The translations under genes were made by a program, and so were the position numbers. Below, piece after piece: positions 1-8,208 of a DNA stretch of 64,000 bases (position 1 is the first letter of the stretch; each line of letters opens with the position of its first letter). Source of the DNA: Macrococcus carouselicus (GTDB lineage Bacteria; Bacillota; Bacilli; Staphylococcales; Staphylococcaceae); assembly GCF_004359515.1 (NCBI RefSeq), contig NZ_SCWD01000002.1, forward strand, positions 1-64,000, given 5' to 3'. The notes beneath the pieces are model-generated. The model was not told where the DNA came from. It searched no databases and saw only the letters and a program-made list of their open reading frames with translations.

Positions 1-228
<228 letters not shown>

Positions 229-362
229 GTGTTTGATAAAGCTCTCTGATTGGTTGAGCCAATCACTCTTGGAAGTGAATCAGATTCACTCAAATTATTG
301 GAATTAACGTTGACATATTGTCATTCAGTTTTCAATGTTCATTTTTCGTCTCACAAGATTTA

Positions 363-391
363 ACTATACTCTCTTTTGAATCGAAAGTCAA
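363..391 (-). promoter_or_regulatory. rrn promoter, gene-proximal
   Basis: On the minus strand a -35 TTGACT (386-391) and a -10 TATAGT (363-368) are separated by exactly 17 bases. It is the closest of three tandem promoters to the 16S gene. The same short module, -10 followed by TTAAATCTTGT, recurs in the next promoter upstream. Confidence 0.8.
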
Positions 392-459
392 TAACTTTTT
401 AAAATTATTTTTAATTTTCTTTTTCGTTATTAAGTTATATCTTTGCCGGACAAGATTTA

Positions 460-488
460 ATTATACGCTCCTCTTTCGAAGAAGTCAA
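460..488 (-). promoter_or_regulatory. rrn promoter, middle
   Basis: Minus-strand -35 TTGACT (483-488) and perfect -10 TATAAT (460-465) with a 17-base spacer. The sequence downstream of the -10 (TTAAATCTTGTCCGGCA) is almost identical to that after the distal promoter, so the promoters look like copies of one module. Confidence 0.82.
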
Positions 489-544
489 CACCTTTTTAAA
501 TTTCTTTTTCGGTGCCGGTTATTATCTCTGCCGGACAAGATATA

Positions 545-573
545 ACTATACAGGCTTTACAATCTTTACACAA
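545..573 (-). promoter_or_regulatory. rrn promoter, distal
   Basis: Minus-strand -35 TTGTGT (568-573) and -10 TATAGT (545-550) with a 17-base spacer, immediately after the stop of the patatin gene at 602. It is the weakest -35 of the three. The shared downstream motif ATCTTGTCCGGCA supports its reality. Confidence 0.65.
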
Positions 574-601
574 GCATCAAAATTACACTCAGTACAATCT
601 T

Positions 602-1438
602 TTAGTGTCGCTTAATAGTTGCTACTTTCTGCTCTGCATCCCGATACCCCAGCTCATACAAATCATTAAGTTTCTCGCGGTTTTTTTCCATACGATCGAC
701 TTTCAAGTCGAGGGAAGGTCTGATGACCATTACACGCCCCGCTTCTTCTTCTCTATCAATATAATACAGCGTCTCATTATAACGCCCCGGTCTCCGGCGC
801 ATGGCTTCATTGATAGCCGGGAATCTTTTTACCTTGAAATACTTCGCAATTCGGCTGGATTTCTTAAAGTATCCTTTTGGACGCGTTAAAACAACTACAC
901 TCTTCTCTACACCATCTCTTTGAGCTTTTCTTAAAGGAATGGGATCTGTTATTCCACCGTCCAGTAGTTGCTTGCCTTTATATTCAACGACTGGTGCCAT
1001 TAAAGGCAGCGAACTGGACGCTCTTAGAATTGTCAGCATATCCTCCTGCAAGTCCTGTCTATTGTAATATTCCGTTTCCCCCGTTTCACAGTTCGTACAG
1101 GCAACCACATATTCTCCTTCATATAGAAGAAAGTCTTTCATATGATACGGCTCCAGCACATTCGGAATCTCGTTAAACAGAAAGTCCATCCCGAACATTT
1201 CACGATTCTTCGCATAGTTGCTTAGTGAGAGATAACGCTTATCATCCAGATAATCAAGTGTCACTCTTTTATTACGCCCTCTTTGCTTTGATAAAAAAGA
1301 AGCTGCCATATTCCCACCTGCAGATACACCTATCACATAATCAAAGGTAATATCATGATCCAGGAAACAGTCAAGTACACCAGCCGTATAAATACCGCGC
1401 ATGCCGCCTCCTTCTAGAACTAAACCTTTCTTCTCCAT
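602..1438 (-). CDS. patatin-like phospholipase family protein
   Basis: The predicted 278-residue protein opens with the patatin oxyanion motif (GGGMRGIYTAGVLD, residues 10-23), has the nucleophile elbow GVSAG (37-41) and a DGG motif near residue 162 that supplies the catalytic Asp of the Ser-Asp dyad. It most resembles the YjjU/RssA-type bacterial patatins, predicted soluble lipid acyl hydrolases; the substrate is unknown. The ATG at 1438 is preferred over an upstream in-frame GTG at 1447 because GAGGTGA sits at the right distance. It stands alone, just upstream of the rRNA promoters and reading the same way. Confidence 0.85.
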   Translation of the reverse strand: MEKKGLVLEGGGMRGIYTAGVLDCFLDHDITFDYVIGVSAGGNMAASFLSKQRGRNKRVTLDYLDDKRYLSLSNYAKNREMFGMDFLFNEIPNVLEPYHMKDFLLYEGEYVVACTNCETGETEYYNRQDLQEDMLTILRASSSLPLMAPVVEYKGKQLLDGGITDPIPLRKAQRDGVEKSVVVLTRPKGYFKKSSRIAKYFKVKRFPAINEAMRRRPGRYNETLYYIDREEEAGRVMVIRPSLDLKVDRMEKNREKLNDLYELGYRDAEQKVATIKRH

Positions 1439-1493
1439 CACTCTCACCTCTAATTGTATTATTCCATATTATAACAAACCATCCTTCATAAAT

Positions 1494-1521
1494 GAAAAAA
1501 AACAGTCTTGTCGACTGTTTT
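1494..1521 (-). terminator. rho-independent terminator
   Basis: Nine-base perfect stem AAAACAGTC/GACTGTTTT with a 5-base loop, followed on the minus strand by a U run. It lies just past the last stop of the broken gene at 1527-2376 and probably once ended it. Confidence 0.7.
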
Positions 1522-1526
1522 CTTCA

Positions 1527-2376
1527 TTAATGAATACTAATTAATTCATTTTGTTCAATAGTTATAGCTTCAGTATAAAAAGTCGTGGTGTCTTCCTCTA
1601 AGCTAATGTTGGCTATACCTGCCTGCCCTTTTGTCGTTTTAGTTCTGATGACAAGTGAAGCATTGCCAGTCGCATCAGTTCTTAAAGAAAACGCCCGACT
1701 ATATCCAATTGTGCTCCACGTGTCCTTCATATTGAAAGAACCTAACTATGTACCACTTGTATTGTAGATTCCTACCTTAAGGTTAGAATAAGTGGTGTTT
1801 GGTATAAGTCCTGTCAGTTTTAAAGTTAAAGGAAATTCTGTTTCGTTAGTGATAGTTGGACAAGTGAAGTCATAACTTGAACTTGTTGGTTGCTGATAAC
1901 CGTAGCTTCCTAATTTAAAGGTGCTTTCATTAAACCATTTGTAACCTGCCAGCGGTGTCGACCATGGTTCTTCAGGCTCTGTAGAAGTAGCCGGCTTTTC
2001 CATAGCAAGCTAAGGTATTGGCGCATCCAGGACAATCCCTTATTCTTTCAGCGAGCTATAGCTTTCATCCACAGCTAACCAGTCGATGATATTATTCAAC
2101 AGCTGCGCATCATCCGCTTCTTTATAATCATCATAAGTTTTTTAGACTGTCCATTGTCTTTTCTTTTATATTTAGGCGTACTATCTTCAACCATGGGAGA
2201 GTCACCGATAAAGGCTGCTTTACCTAATCCAACTTTACTGATGGCTACATATGCACCTTCTTCTTTACTGCCTCCAAAGTAGATGCCTTGATCTACTGCA
2301 GATCCCCATTTATCGGTACTTGTCAAACCTTCCGGTAGATATACCAACTCTTTTACAATATCTGGGCTTTCAGCGG
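1527..2376 (-). pseudogene. decayed gene, probably for a secreted multi-domain protein
   Basis: Three minus-strand fragments (2347-2146, about 2145-2004, 2003-1527) read as one protein once a frameshift near 2143 and three in-frame stops (about 2037, about 2012 and TAG at 1746) are ignored. The pieces look like real protein: a segment starting VYLPEGLTSTDKWGSAVDQ, a short LLNNIIDWLAV segment, and a C-terminal Thr/Ser/Asn-rich beta-type region with WSTPLAGYKWF. The frame runs open to about 2376 with no start codon or ribosome site, so the 5' end is gone at the junction with phnE. I do not recognise the family; the composition suggests an exported protein. Definitely not functional as it stands. 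Confidence 0.7.
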
Positions 2377-2377
2377 T

Positions 2378-3073
2378 ATGCCTAAAATCGAGATCAAGGA
2401 GAAATCATGGGAGATTCTATCCAACATTCTGGCTGGCATCATCCATCCTGACTGGAGCTATGTCTACATGCCGGAAGGTGAGGATTTACTGCGAGGGCTG
2501 CTGGAAACGTTCGCCATCGCCTTTTTAGGGACCGCCATTTCAGCGGTACTCTGTATTCCTCTCGCTTTTCTTGCAGCAAGAAATATCTCGAACCGCTTTC
2601 TATCAGAAGTCAGCAAGTTCTTTCTCAGCTTAATCCGTGTCTTCCCGGAAATCATTATGGCTCTTCTGTTCATCAAAGCAGTCGGACCTGGGGCATTTGC
2701 CGGTGTACTGGCAGTCGGTATTCACTCCATCGGGATGCTGGGCAAATTATTCGCTGAGGATATCGAGAATCTGGACCTCGGGCCGTCAGAAGCTTTGACA
2801 GCGACAGGTGCCAATAAAATCAAGACGTTGATGTTCGCCGTTGTGCCGCAGATACTGCCTGTCTTCATTTCATTCGTGCTCTACCGCTTTGAAATCAACC
2901 TTAGAAGTGCATCAATTCTAGGCTTGATCAGTGCAGGGGGTATCGGGACACCGCTCATCTTCGCTCTGCAAGGTAGAACATGGCCGCGTGTCGGCATTAT
3001 TCTGATCGGTATCATCATTATGGTTGTCATCGTCGATACTATCTCAGGTGCTATCCGAAAACGACTGGTCTAA
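2378..3073 (+). pseudogene. phnE: phosphonate ABC transporter permease PhnE, 5'-truncated
   Basis: The 231-residue reading frame matches the body of PhnE: a PDWSYVY segment, then LLETFAIAFLGTAISAVL, the EAA-like loop region around LGPSEALTATGANKIK, and the usual end ..GAIRKRL. PhnE proteins are normally about 260-270 residues and begin with a transmembrane helix; here that helix is missing and the frame starts almost at the conserved PDWS region. The ATG at 2378 has no Shine-Dalgarno site, no promoter is visible, and no phnC or phnD is nearby. It is best read as the surviving 3' part of a phosphonate-uptake gene joined to another broken gene. Confidence 0.75.
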
Positions 3074-3075
3074 CC

Positions 3076-3111
3076 AGAAATAAGCCTCCCTGCGCAGGGA
3101 GGCTTATTTCT
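3076..3111. terminator. bidirectional terminator between phnE remnant and recR
   Basis: A perfect inverted repeat of 18 bases per arm (AGAAATAAGCCTCCCTGC and its complement) centred at about 3093. It serves the convergent phnE remnant and recR, and includes the recR stop. Confidence 0.85.
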
Positions 3112-3706
3112 ATATTTCTGTACGACCGGAGATCGCTTTTGATAATGTGACTTCATCTGCGTATTCAAGATCACCGCCGACCGGCAGACCATGCGCGAGG
3201 CGCGTCGTCTTGATTCCGATCGGTTTGATGAGTCTTGAGATATACATCGCTGTCGATTCACCTTCAATATTCGGATTAGTCGCAAGAATCAGCTCCTGTA
3301 CTTCCTCATCTTTCAGGCGGGTCAAGAGACTTGGTATATTGATGTCTTCCGGGCCAATCCCTTCCATCGGTGAAATGGCACCTTGCAGGACATGATAAAG
3401 ACCTTTATATTCACGCATCTTCTCCATTGCGATGACATCTTTGGATTCTTCAACGACACAGATCATCGAACGGTCGCGCGTTTTGTCCTGACAGATATAA
3501 CATGGATCGGTATCCGTGATATGGCCGCATACTGAGCAGTACGTGAGTTCTCTTTTCACATCGACAAGCGCTTTTGCGAAGTTCATGACATCATCCTCTT
3601 TCATGTCCAGTACATGAAAAGCAAGACGAGCAGCTGTTTTGGGTCCAATGCCCGGCAGCTTCATAAAGCTGTCAATCAGTCTGGATATAGGTGCAGGATA
3701 ATGCAT
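3110..3706 (-). CDS. recR: recombination mediator protein RecR
   Basis: The 198-residue protein has the RecR layout: N-terminal helix-hairpin-helix ([15 protein letters not shown], about residues 17-31), a four-cysteine zinc finger ([16 protein letters not shown], about 57-72), a Toprim domain ([14 protein letters not shown]) and a Walker-like C-terminus. RecR works with RecO and RecF to load RecA at gaps. Its ATG shares one base with the ybaB stop (TAATG), so translation is probably coupled in a dnaX-ybaB-recR operon. Confidence 0.97.
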   Translation of the reverse strand: MHYPAPISRLIDSFMKLPGIGPKTAARLAFHVLDMKEDDVMNFAKALVDVKRELTYCSVCGHITDTDPCYICQDKTRDRSMICVVEESKDVIAMEKMREYKGLYHVLQGAISPMEGIGPEDINIPSLLTRLKDEEVQELILATNPNIEGESTAMYISRLIKPIGIKTTRLAHGLPVGGDLEYADEVTLSKAISGRTEI

Positions 3707-4026
3707 TACATCATTCCCGGAATATTTAATCCTTTAGTGTGCTGGCCTAAACGTTCTGCAGTTACATCATCCGCTTTAGATAATGCTTCGTTTGTTGCCG
3801 CTAACACTAAATCCTGTAACATTTCGATATCTTCAGGATCAACGACTTCCTCTTTGATAATGACATCAATCACTTCTTTATGTCCTGATACTACAACAGT
3901 GACCATGCCGCCACCTGCCGTACCTTCAATCCGTTCTTCTTTTAATTTTTCCTGTTCTTCCGCCATCTTCTTCTGCATTTTCTGCATCTGTTTCATCATT
4001 TGCTGCATATTGCCGCCACCGCGCAT
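3706..4026 (-). CDS. ybaB: YbaB/EbfC family nucleoid-associated protein
   Basis: The 106-residue protein begins [21 protein letters not shown] and ends GLNIPGMM, nearly the staphylococcal YaaK/EbfC sequence. It forms small DNA-binding dimers thought to coat the nucleoid. The ATG at 4026 is chosen because AGGAGG lies 8 bases upstream; an in-frame TTG six bases earlier is too close to it. It sits between dnaX and recR, the usual trio. Confidence 0.95.
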   Translation of the reverse strand: MRGGGNMQQMMKQMQKMQKKMAEEQEKLKEERIEGTAGGGMVTVVVSGHKEVIDVIIKEEVVDPEDIEMLQDLVLAATNEALSKADDVTAERLGQHTKGLNIPGMM

Positions 4027-4042
4027 AATCAATTCCTCCTAT

Positions 4043-5680
4043 TTAATCAATAATATTAATCGTGTCTTTACCAAATAACTCTTCTGCAGTCTTAATGATA
4101 TCATCATTCTTCGGCTGTTCAGCCGGCTGTGTCTTACGGTTCTGAATATAGTTATGTCTGACCTGCAGCCACTGCGAGTCCGGTACACCTACCATTTTAA
4201 CTTTTTTATTGATAATTGTGTACACAATCGACTCAATCTGCTGACGTTTTTCTTCGTCTTTATTGACAATGTCTGAATGGATATCATCACTGAATTTGAT
4301 GAGCACATGTGTGCTGCTGGCTGCGACAGGCTCTGAATTCTGCATCAGACTGACTAACGCACGCTGGTCATTCTGCTTGACGTGATCAATCAGTGACTGC
4401 CAGTTCTCCTGCAGATAAGTCAGATCTTCCCGGTTCGCATTATCAAGAACCGTCTCTATCTGTGCCATTGAGAAGTGATTTTTTGTCTTTGTTTCTTTTT
4501 TTACTGGTTTAGAAGGCGCTGCAGCAACTGGGTTGAGCTGCACGGCCGCCAGTTTCTCCTCGAAGGCTTTCAGACGTTCATCAATGTATGAGTGATCAAC
4601 GGTATCAGCTGCTGGACCCTTCTCCTTCACTTTGACTAATTCAGACAACTTGACAATCAGCACCTCGAAATGCAGGTTCATATTGACCGCAAAGCGCATC
4701 GATACAAGCGTATCATTGATTTTGTCAATCATCTCATAGATTGTTGACAGCTCAACATCGTATATGGCGCCTGCCTGCTTATCCGCTGTCGCGAAATCAA
4801 CAATAACATCGCGCAGAAAATAGATCAGATCATTGACGAGACGGTTTGCTTCCTTGCCGTCGCCGAGCAGCTGATGATAAAAGTCAAATGCACCGCGTAT
4901 ATCATGGCTGATGATGAGGTCAGTGAGCTGTCTGAGCTCATCCTTGCCGACACTGCCCGTTACATTCAGGACGTGCTGCAGCGTCAGTGATTCCTCACCG
5001 AATGCAATCGCCTGATCAAGAATGCTCAGGGCGTCACGCATACCGCCTTCTGCAGATTGCGCGATGAACTCAAGGGCCGCCTGCTCGTAGGAAATGCCTT
5101 CCTTATCACAGACATAAGCCAGATGATCCACAATATCAGGTGTGCTGATCGCCTTGAAATCAAAGCGCTGGCATCTGGAGATAATCGTCGGCGGAATCTT
5201 ATGGGGTTCTGTTGTCGCCAGAATAAAGATGGCATGTGCCGGCGGTTCTTCGAGCGTTTTCAGGAGCGCATTGAACGCGCCTGTCGTCAGCATGTGGACT
5301 TCATCGATGATATAGACTTTATACTTTGATTCTCCCGGGGCATATTTGACTTTATCCCGGATGTTGCGAATTTCATCGACTCCATTATTACTTGCCGCAT
5401 CGATTTCAATGACATCTGAATTCGTTCCATTTGTAATCGATAGACAGCTTGGACACTCATTGCATGGTTCACCGTCGTGGCGTTCAGTGCAGTTGATGGC
5501 CTTCGCAAATATTTTAGCGATACTCGTCTTACCTGTGCCTCGAGGACCATTGAACAGATAAGCATGAGAGATCTTGTTTCTTGCAATAGCATTCTTCAGC
5601 GTCGTTGTGACATGTTTCTGACCGACCACTTCTTCAAATGACTGTGATCTGAACACGCGATATAAGGCTTGATAACTCAA
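4043..5680 (-). CDS. dnaX: DNA polymerase III subunits gamma and tau
   Basis: Clamp-loader ATPase of 545 residues. Visible are the N-terminal MSYQALYRVFRSQSF, Walker A GPRGTGKT (45-52), four zinc cysteines (C64, C73, C76, C79), Walker B DEVHML and the sensor region TTEPHKIPPTIISRCQRF. Domain III follows, then a lysine-rich linker and a C-terminal tau domain. It opens clamps and couples polymerase to helicase at the fork. It leads the dnaX-ybaB-recR operon, with 16 bases to ybaB. I did not see evidence for a frameshifted gamma form. Confidence 0.97.
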   Translation of the reverse strand: MSYQALYRVFRSQSFEEVVGQKHVTTTLKNAIARNKISHAYLFNGPRGTGKTSIAKIFAKAINCTERHDGEPCNECPSCLSITNGTNSDVIEIDAASNNGVDEIRNIRDKVKYAPGESKYKVYIIDEVHMLTTGAFNALLKTLEEPPAHAIFILATTEPHKIPPTIISRCQRFDFKAISTPDIVDHLAYVCDKEGISYEQAALEFIAQSAEGGMRDALSILDQAIAFGEESLTLQHVLNVTGSVGKDELRQLTDLIISHDIRGAFDFYHQLLGDGKEANRLVNDLIYFLRDVIVDFATADKQAGAIYDVELSTIYEMIDKINDTLVSMRFAVNMNLHFEVLIVKLSELVKVKEKGPAADTVDHSYIDERLKAFEEKLAAVQLNPVAAAPSKPVKKETKTKNHFSMAQIETVLDNANREDLTYLQENWQSLIDHVKQNDQRALVSLMQNSEPVAASSTHVLIKFSDDIHSDIVNKDEEKRQQIESIVYTIINKKVKMVGVPDSQWLQVRHNYIQNRKTQPAEQPKNDDIIKTAEELFGKDTINIID

Positions 5681-5730
5681 GACGTCCCCTCCATCAGTTG
5701 TAATAGTTCTATTATACCATCTTCATGCAC

Positions 5731-5761
5731 AAAAATAGGAACACCCATAGTGTCCCTATTT
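5731..5761 (-). terminator. terminator after the Fem-type gene
   Basis: On the minus strand AAATAGGGACAC and GTGTTCCTATTT pair with one mismatch around a 5-base loop, followed by five T. It lies 6 bases past the stop at 5767 and separates this gene from dnaX. Confidence 0.75.
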
Positions 5762-5766
5762 AAAAT

Positions 5767-7011
5767 TTATTTACGTTTCATCAGTTTATAAAGCTTATAT
5801 GCTGGTTTATTAAGCGGCTTGATAAAGTCACCGATCTGTTCATCAATATAGGCATTAAATCCTTTTTTGAACTTGATGACGCCCATATCAGGGGAAGTCT
5901 CCTCATTGAAGTCACCGCTGACACCGTAGAAGTTATAACGTTTAAGTCCCAGCTGATTGGCAAACTTGATCATTTCCCATTGCATATGGTAAGCGCCCAT
6001 GAATTTATTGTATTTCGGATTAGAGCCACTTGATAAATAGTAGAGTTCATGGTTGTTGAAAATGTAGATGGCACTTGCGAGTTCAAGCACCTCACCATCC
6101 GCTGCTTTCAGCTCTTCGGTCTCAGCTATCTTTTTCTCAACCTGCTTCATCGCTTTTTCCAGTTCAGCTTTTTTATTTTTCAGCTTTCTGAAGTCCGGAT
6201 TTTCTTCCAGTTCCGCACTGGCAGCCTCAAATTCAGCACGTTTGTCGTCCAGCTGCACGTTCAGACGTCCAAGATAGTCATTGAGATCGATATAAGTCAT
6301 GACAACTCGTGCATTGTCACCGTAAATCTTTTTCATGCGTTTGAATGTATCCAGATCGAATAAAGAGAAATCGTGCTTATCTTCAGCCATACGGTAGAGA
6401 CTGAAGAATTTCTCCATTTCATCATCTGGCAGGTCACGCATCTCAACACCCATCTCAATCGTTTTGTTGATATTCCGTCTTGTCTTATATTCCATCTCTT
6501 TTAAGAGGTCGGCATCTGTCTTGTCCGTCAGATCAAGCACTGAGAAATAACGCGCCTGGGAATCTAGTGAATAACCGACTGAATAGCCTTTATGCATATA
6601 GCCGAGTGAGGCCAACGTCTCAATCACATCATCGACCGGCAGTGCTTCAGTGACTTGACCATCTCCGTCGAGATAATTCCTTGTCACATAAGGATCAACC
6701 AGGACGAACAGGCCTTTACGTGCTTTAAGATACTTCGTCAGATGCGTATAGAAGAACTCGACCAGTTCTTTATTATGGTGATCCATAACCGGACCTTTAT
6801 GTGTATAGAAGTAATTGAAGAATTTAAAGCTTGGCGCACCGTTCAACAGACAGGCTGCCAGTACGCGTTCTCCTTCTTTCACGCCGACTAAATGGACATC
6901 CATATTCAGCGCCTTACGTCCCTCGTAGTGGGCACGGGACTGCGTATAATGACTGAACTCAGCCGTTACAAACGAGTCAAATTCATCAATTGTCAGTTCA
7001 CAGAATTTCAT
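5767..7011 (-). CDS. FemABX-family peptidoglycan interpeptide aminoacyltransferase
   Basis: The 414-residue protein matches the staphylococcal Fem family throughout. It has a start MKFCELTIDEFDSFV, the double GNAT fold, a long coiled-coil arm (about residues 250-300, rich in Glu/Lys) that is diagnostic for FemA/FemB, and the end RYNFYGVSGDF...IGDFIKPLNKP. Such enzymes use aminoacyl-tRNA (glycyl or seryl) to extend the lysine side chain of lipid II and build the cross-bridge. Similarity is shared with FemA, FemB and FmhA/FmhC, so I do not assign a symbol. It stands alone between the SRP RNA and dnaX; staphylococcal femAB lie elsewhere. Confidence 0.88.
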   Translation of the reverse strand: MKFCELTIDEFDSFVTAEFSHYTQSRAHYEGRKALNMDVHLVGVKEGERVLAACLLNGAPSFKFFNYFYTHKGPVMDHHNKELVEFFYTHLTKYLKARKGLFVLVDPYVTRNYLDGDGQVTEALPVDDVIETLASLGYMHKGYSVGYSLDSQARYFSVLDLTDKTDADLLKEMEYKTRRNINKTIEMGVEMRDLPDDEMEKFFSLYRMAEDKHDFSLFDLDTFKRMKKIYGDNARVVMTYIDLNDYLGRLNVQLDDKRAEFEAASAELEENPDFRKLKNKKAELEKAMKQVEKKIAETEELKAADGEVLELASAIYIFNNHELYYLSSGSNPKYNKFMGAYHMQWEMIKFANQLGLKRYNFYGVSGDFNEETSPDMGVIKFKKGFNAYIDEQIGDFIKPLNKPAYKLYKLMKRK

Positions 7012-7065
7012 TCATAATGCTCCTCTCTGATTCACTATAAAATTATGCCATAATTTAAACAAATT

Positions 7066-7092
7066 AAAAAGGCATACCCTTTGATATGCCTT
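7066..7092 (-). terminator. terminator of the SRP RNA gene
   Basis: Minus-strand hairpin AAGGCATA/TATGCCTT with an 8-base loop followed by a T-rich tract, about 35 bases past the RNA 3' end. Confidence 0.7.
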
Positions 7093-7126
7093 GAAGTCAG
7101 TTATGATATTGTTTTTTAAAAATAAA

Positions 7127-7395
7127 GGCCGTGCACCTTTGCTTTGTTAAGCCTACACGAGCGGAACCTTGATCGCCAGCTCAAAATCGGCTACCCCGGC
7201 CACATACAAGGGACCACTTAATGCTGCTTCCTTCCGGACCTGACATGATTCATGGGCTTATATTGACCAGGACCGACTTCTCAACACCACGTGTCAAAGT
7301 CAGACCTCATAAATTGCTTCCCGTAGCAAAGGAATTCAGTCTTGCCTAAGCGGATTGCAAGTACAGGGAACCGCTACCTCCCCACTTAGCACGGT
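7127..7395 (-). ncRNA. ffs: signal recognition particle RNA, large Bacillus type (scRNA)
   Basis: The minus strand carries the universal SRP S-domain GTCAGGTCCGGAAGGAAGC. It begins with CCGTGCTAAGTGGGGAGGTAGCGG and ends with AAAGGTGCACGG; the ends pair to close the long helix. The Alu domain (GGTAGCGGTTCCCTGTACTTGCAATCC part) is present, so this is the 270-base form of Bacillus and Staphylococcus. It works with Ffh and HBsu-type protein in co-translational membrane targeting. It lies upstream of dnaX as in staphylococci, though here the Fem-type gene is between. The two ends are accurate to a few bases. Confidence 0.95.
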
Positions 7396-7402
7396 AGTAT
7401 AT

Positions 7403-7432
7403 ATATTACTATAACTCTCTCTATGAATGCAA
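7403..7432 (-). promoter_or_regulatory. promoter of the SRP RNA gene
   Basis: Minus-strand TTGCAT (7427-7432) and TAATAT (7403-7408), 18-base spacer, ending about 8 bases before the RNA 5' end. The treR stop at 7434 touches it. Confidence 0.6.
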
Positions 7433-7433
7433 G

Positions 7434-8168
7434 TTATTTATCTGCTGCTGTGATTCTGCGTGAGAAATCCACGAATTTAAACTCACTTGCCCGATGCTTG
7501 GAGATATTATACTGAAAAGGTACAGCATTCGAAAGGTGAACCACTGAGCGCACAGTAGCAGCGTAGGGCGGTACGACGTCACCGAATATCACCAGTTCAT
7601 CATCTGTCATCGGTTCAAATGTAATCGCCTTGTTCGAGAAGCTGATCCTTAAATCCAGTTCCTTCTCAATAAAAGCATATATAGAACCTTTAGCTATTTC
7701 CTCAGTCAGACCCGGTACAAAATCAGCGATAAAGTAATCCGTATCTATGATATTCACCCGGTCATTCTTACGACGGGAGCGTATCACTTCAAACAGAGTA
7801 GTTCCATCCTCCAGATTCAAAGCTGCCTGGACTAAGGGATGTGCAGCAGCCTTCACTTGCCGAAAAGCTTCTACCTGGGTGTCATAATCTATATCCAGTG
7901 ACGCCGTGATTTCCTCAAAGCTGATAAGCTGAGAGACAGGGAAGTTTGTCCCTTCCTGATATATGACGACGGAGCCTTTACCTTTCAACTTCTGAATATA
8001 GCCGTTGACCTGTAATAAACTGAGGGCTTTACGCACCGTTTCACGTGACACGCCGTAATGCTTGACCAGCAGACTTTCTGAAGGAAGCTGATCATGAAAG
8101 TGATAGTCCCCCTGCAGAATCTGGCCGCTGATTTCCTGATAGATGGTCTGATATTTATTTCTGTTCAT
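7434..8168 (-). CDS. treR: trehalose operon repressor TreR, GntR family
   Basis: The 244-residue protein has an N-terminal winged helix (QLPSESLLVKHYGVSRETVRKALSLL, about residues 26-52) and a C-terminal UTRA effector domain, as in B. subtilis TreR, which senses trehalose-6-phosphate. The ATG at 8168 has GAGAGGG six bases upstream; an ATG 15 bases earlier overlaps this site and is unlikely. It is the last gene of treP-treC-treR, about 40 bases after treC. A matching palindromic operator lies in front of treP at 11365-11383. Confidence 0.92.
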   Translation of the reverse strand: MNRNKYQTIYQEISGQILQGDYHFHDQLPSESLLVKHYGVSRETVRKALSLLQVNGYIQKLKGKGSVVIYQEGTNFPVSQLISFEEITASLDIDYDTQVEAFRQVKAAAHPLVQAALNLEDGTTLFEVIRSRRKNDRVNIIDTDYFIADFVPGLTEEIAKGSIYAFIEKELDLRISFSNKAITFEPMTDDELVIFGDVVPPYAATVRSVVHLSNAVPFQYNISKHRASEFKFVDFSRRITAADK

Positions 8169-8208
8169 TGTTATCCCTCTCATCTTGACTATTCGTCAGT
8201 CAAAGCTT

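Noticed and set aside
4043-4560. Programmed frameshift in dnaX making a gamma subunit
   Set aside because: No convincing A-run slippery site followed by a stop in the shifted frame was seen at the domain III/IV junction.
5026-5592. Opposite- and other-frame open frames across dnaX
   Set aside because: They are shadows of the dnaX reading frame; no RBS, and arginine/serine-rich translations typical of out-of-frame reading.
8036-8051. parS-like GTTTCACGTGAC inside treR
   Set aside because: Three mismatches to consensus and the codons are conserved for the helix-turn-helix, so it is best explained as coding.
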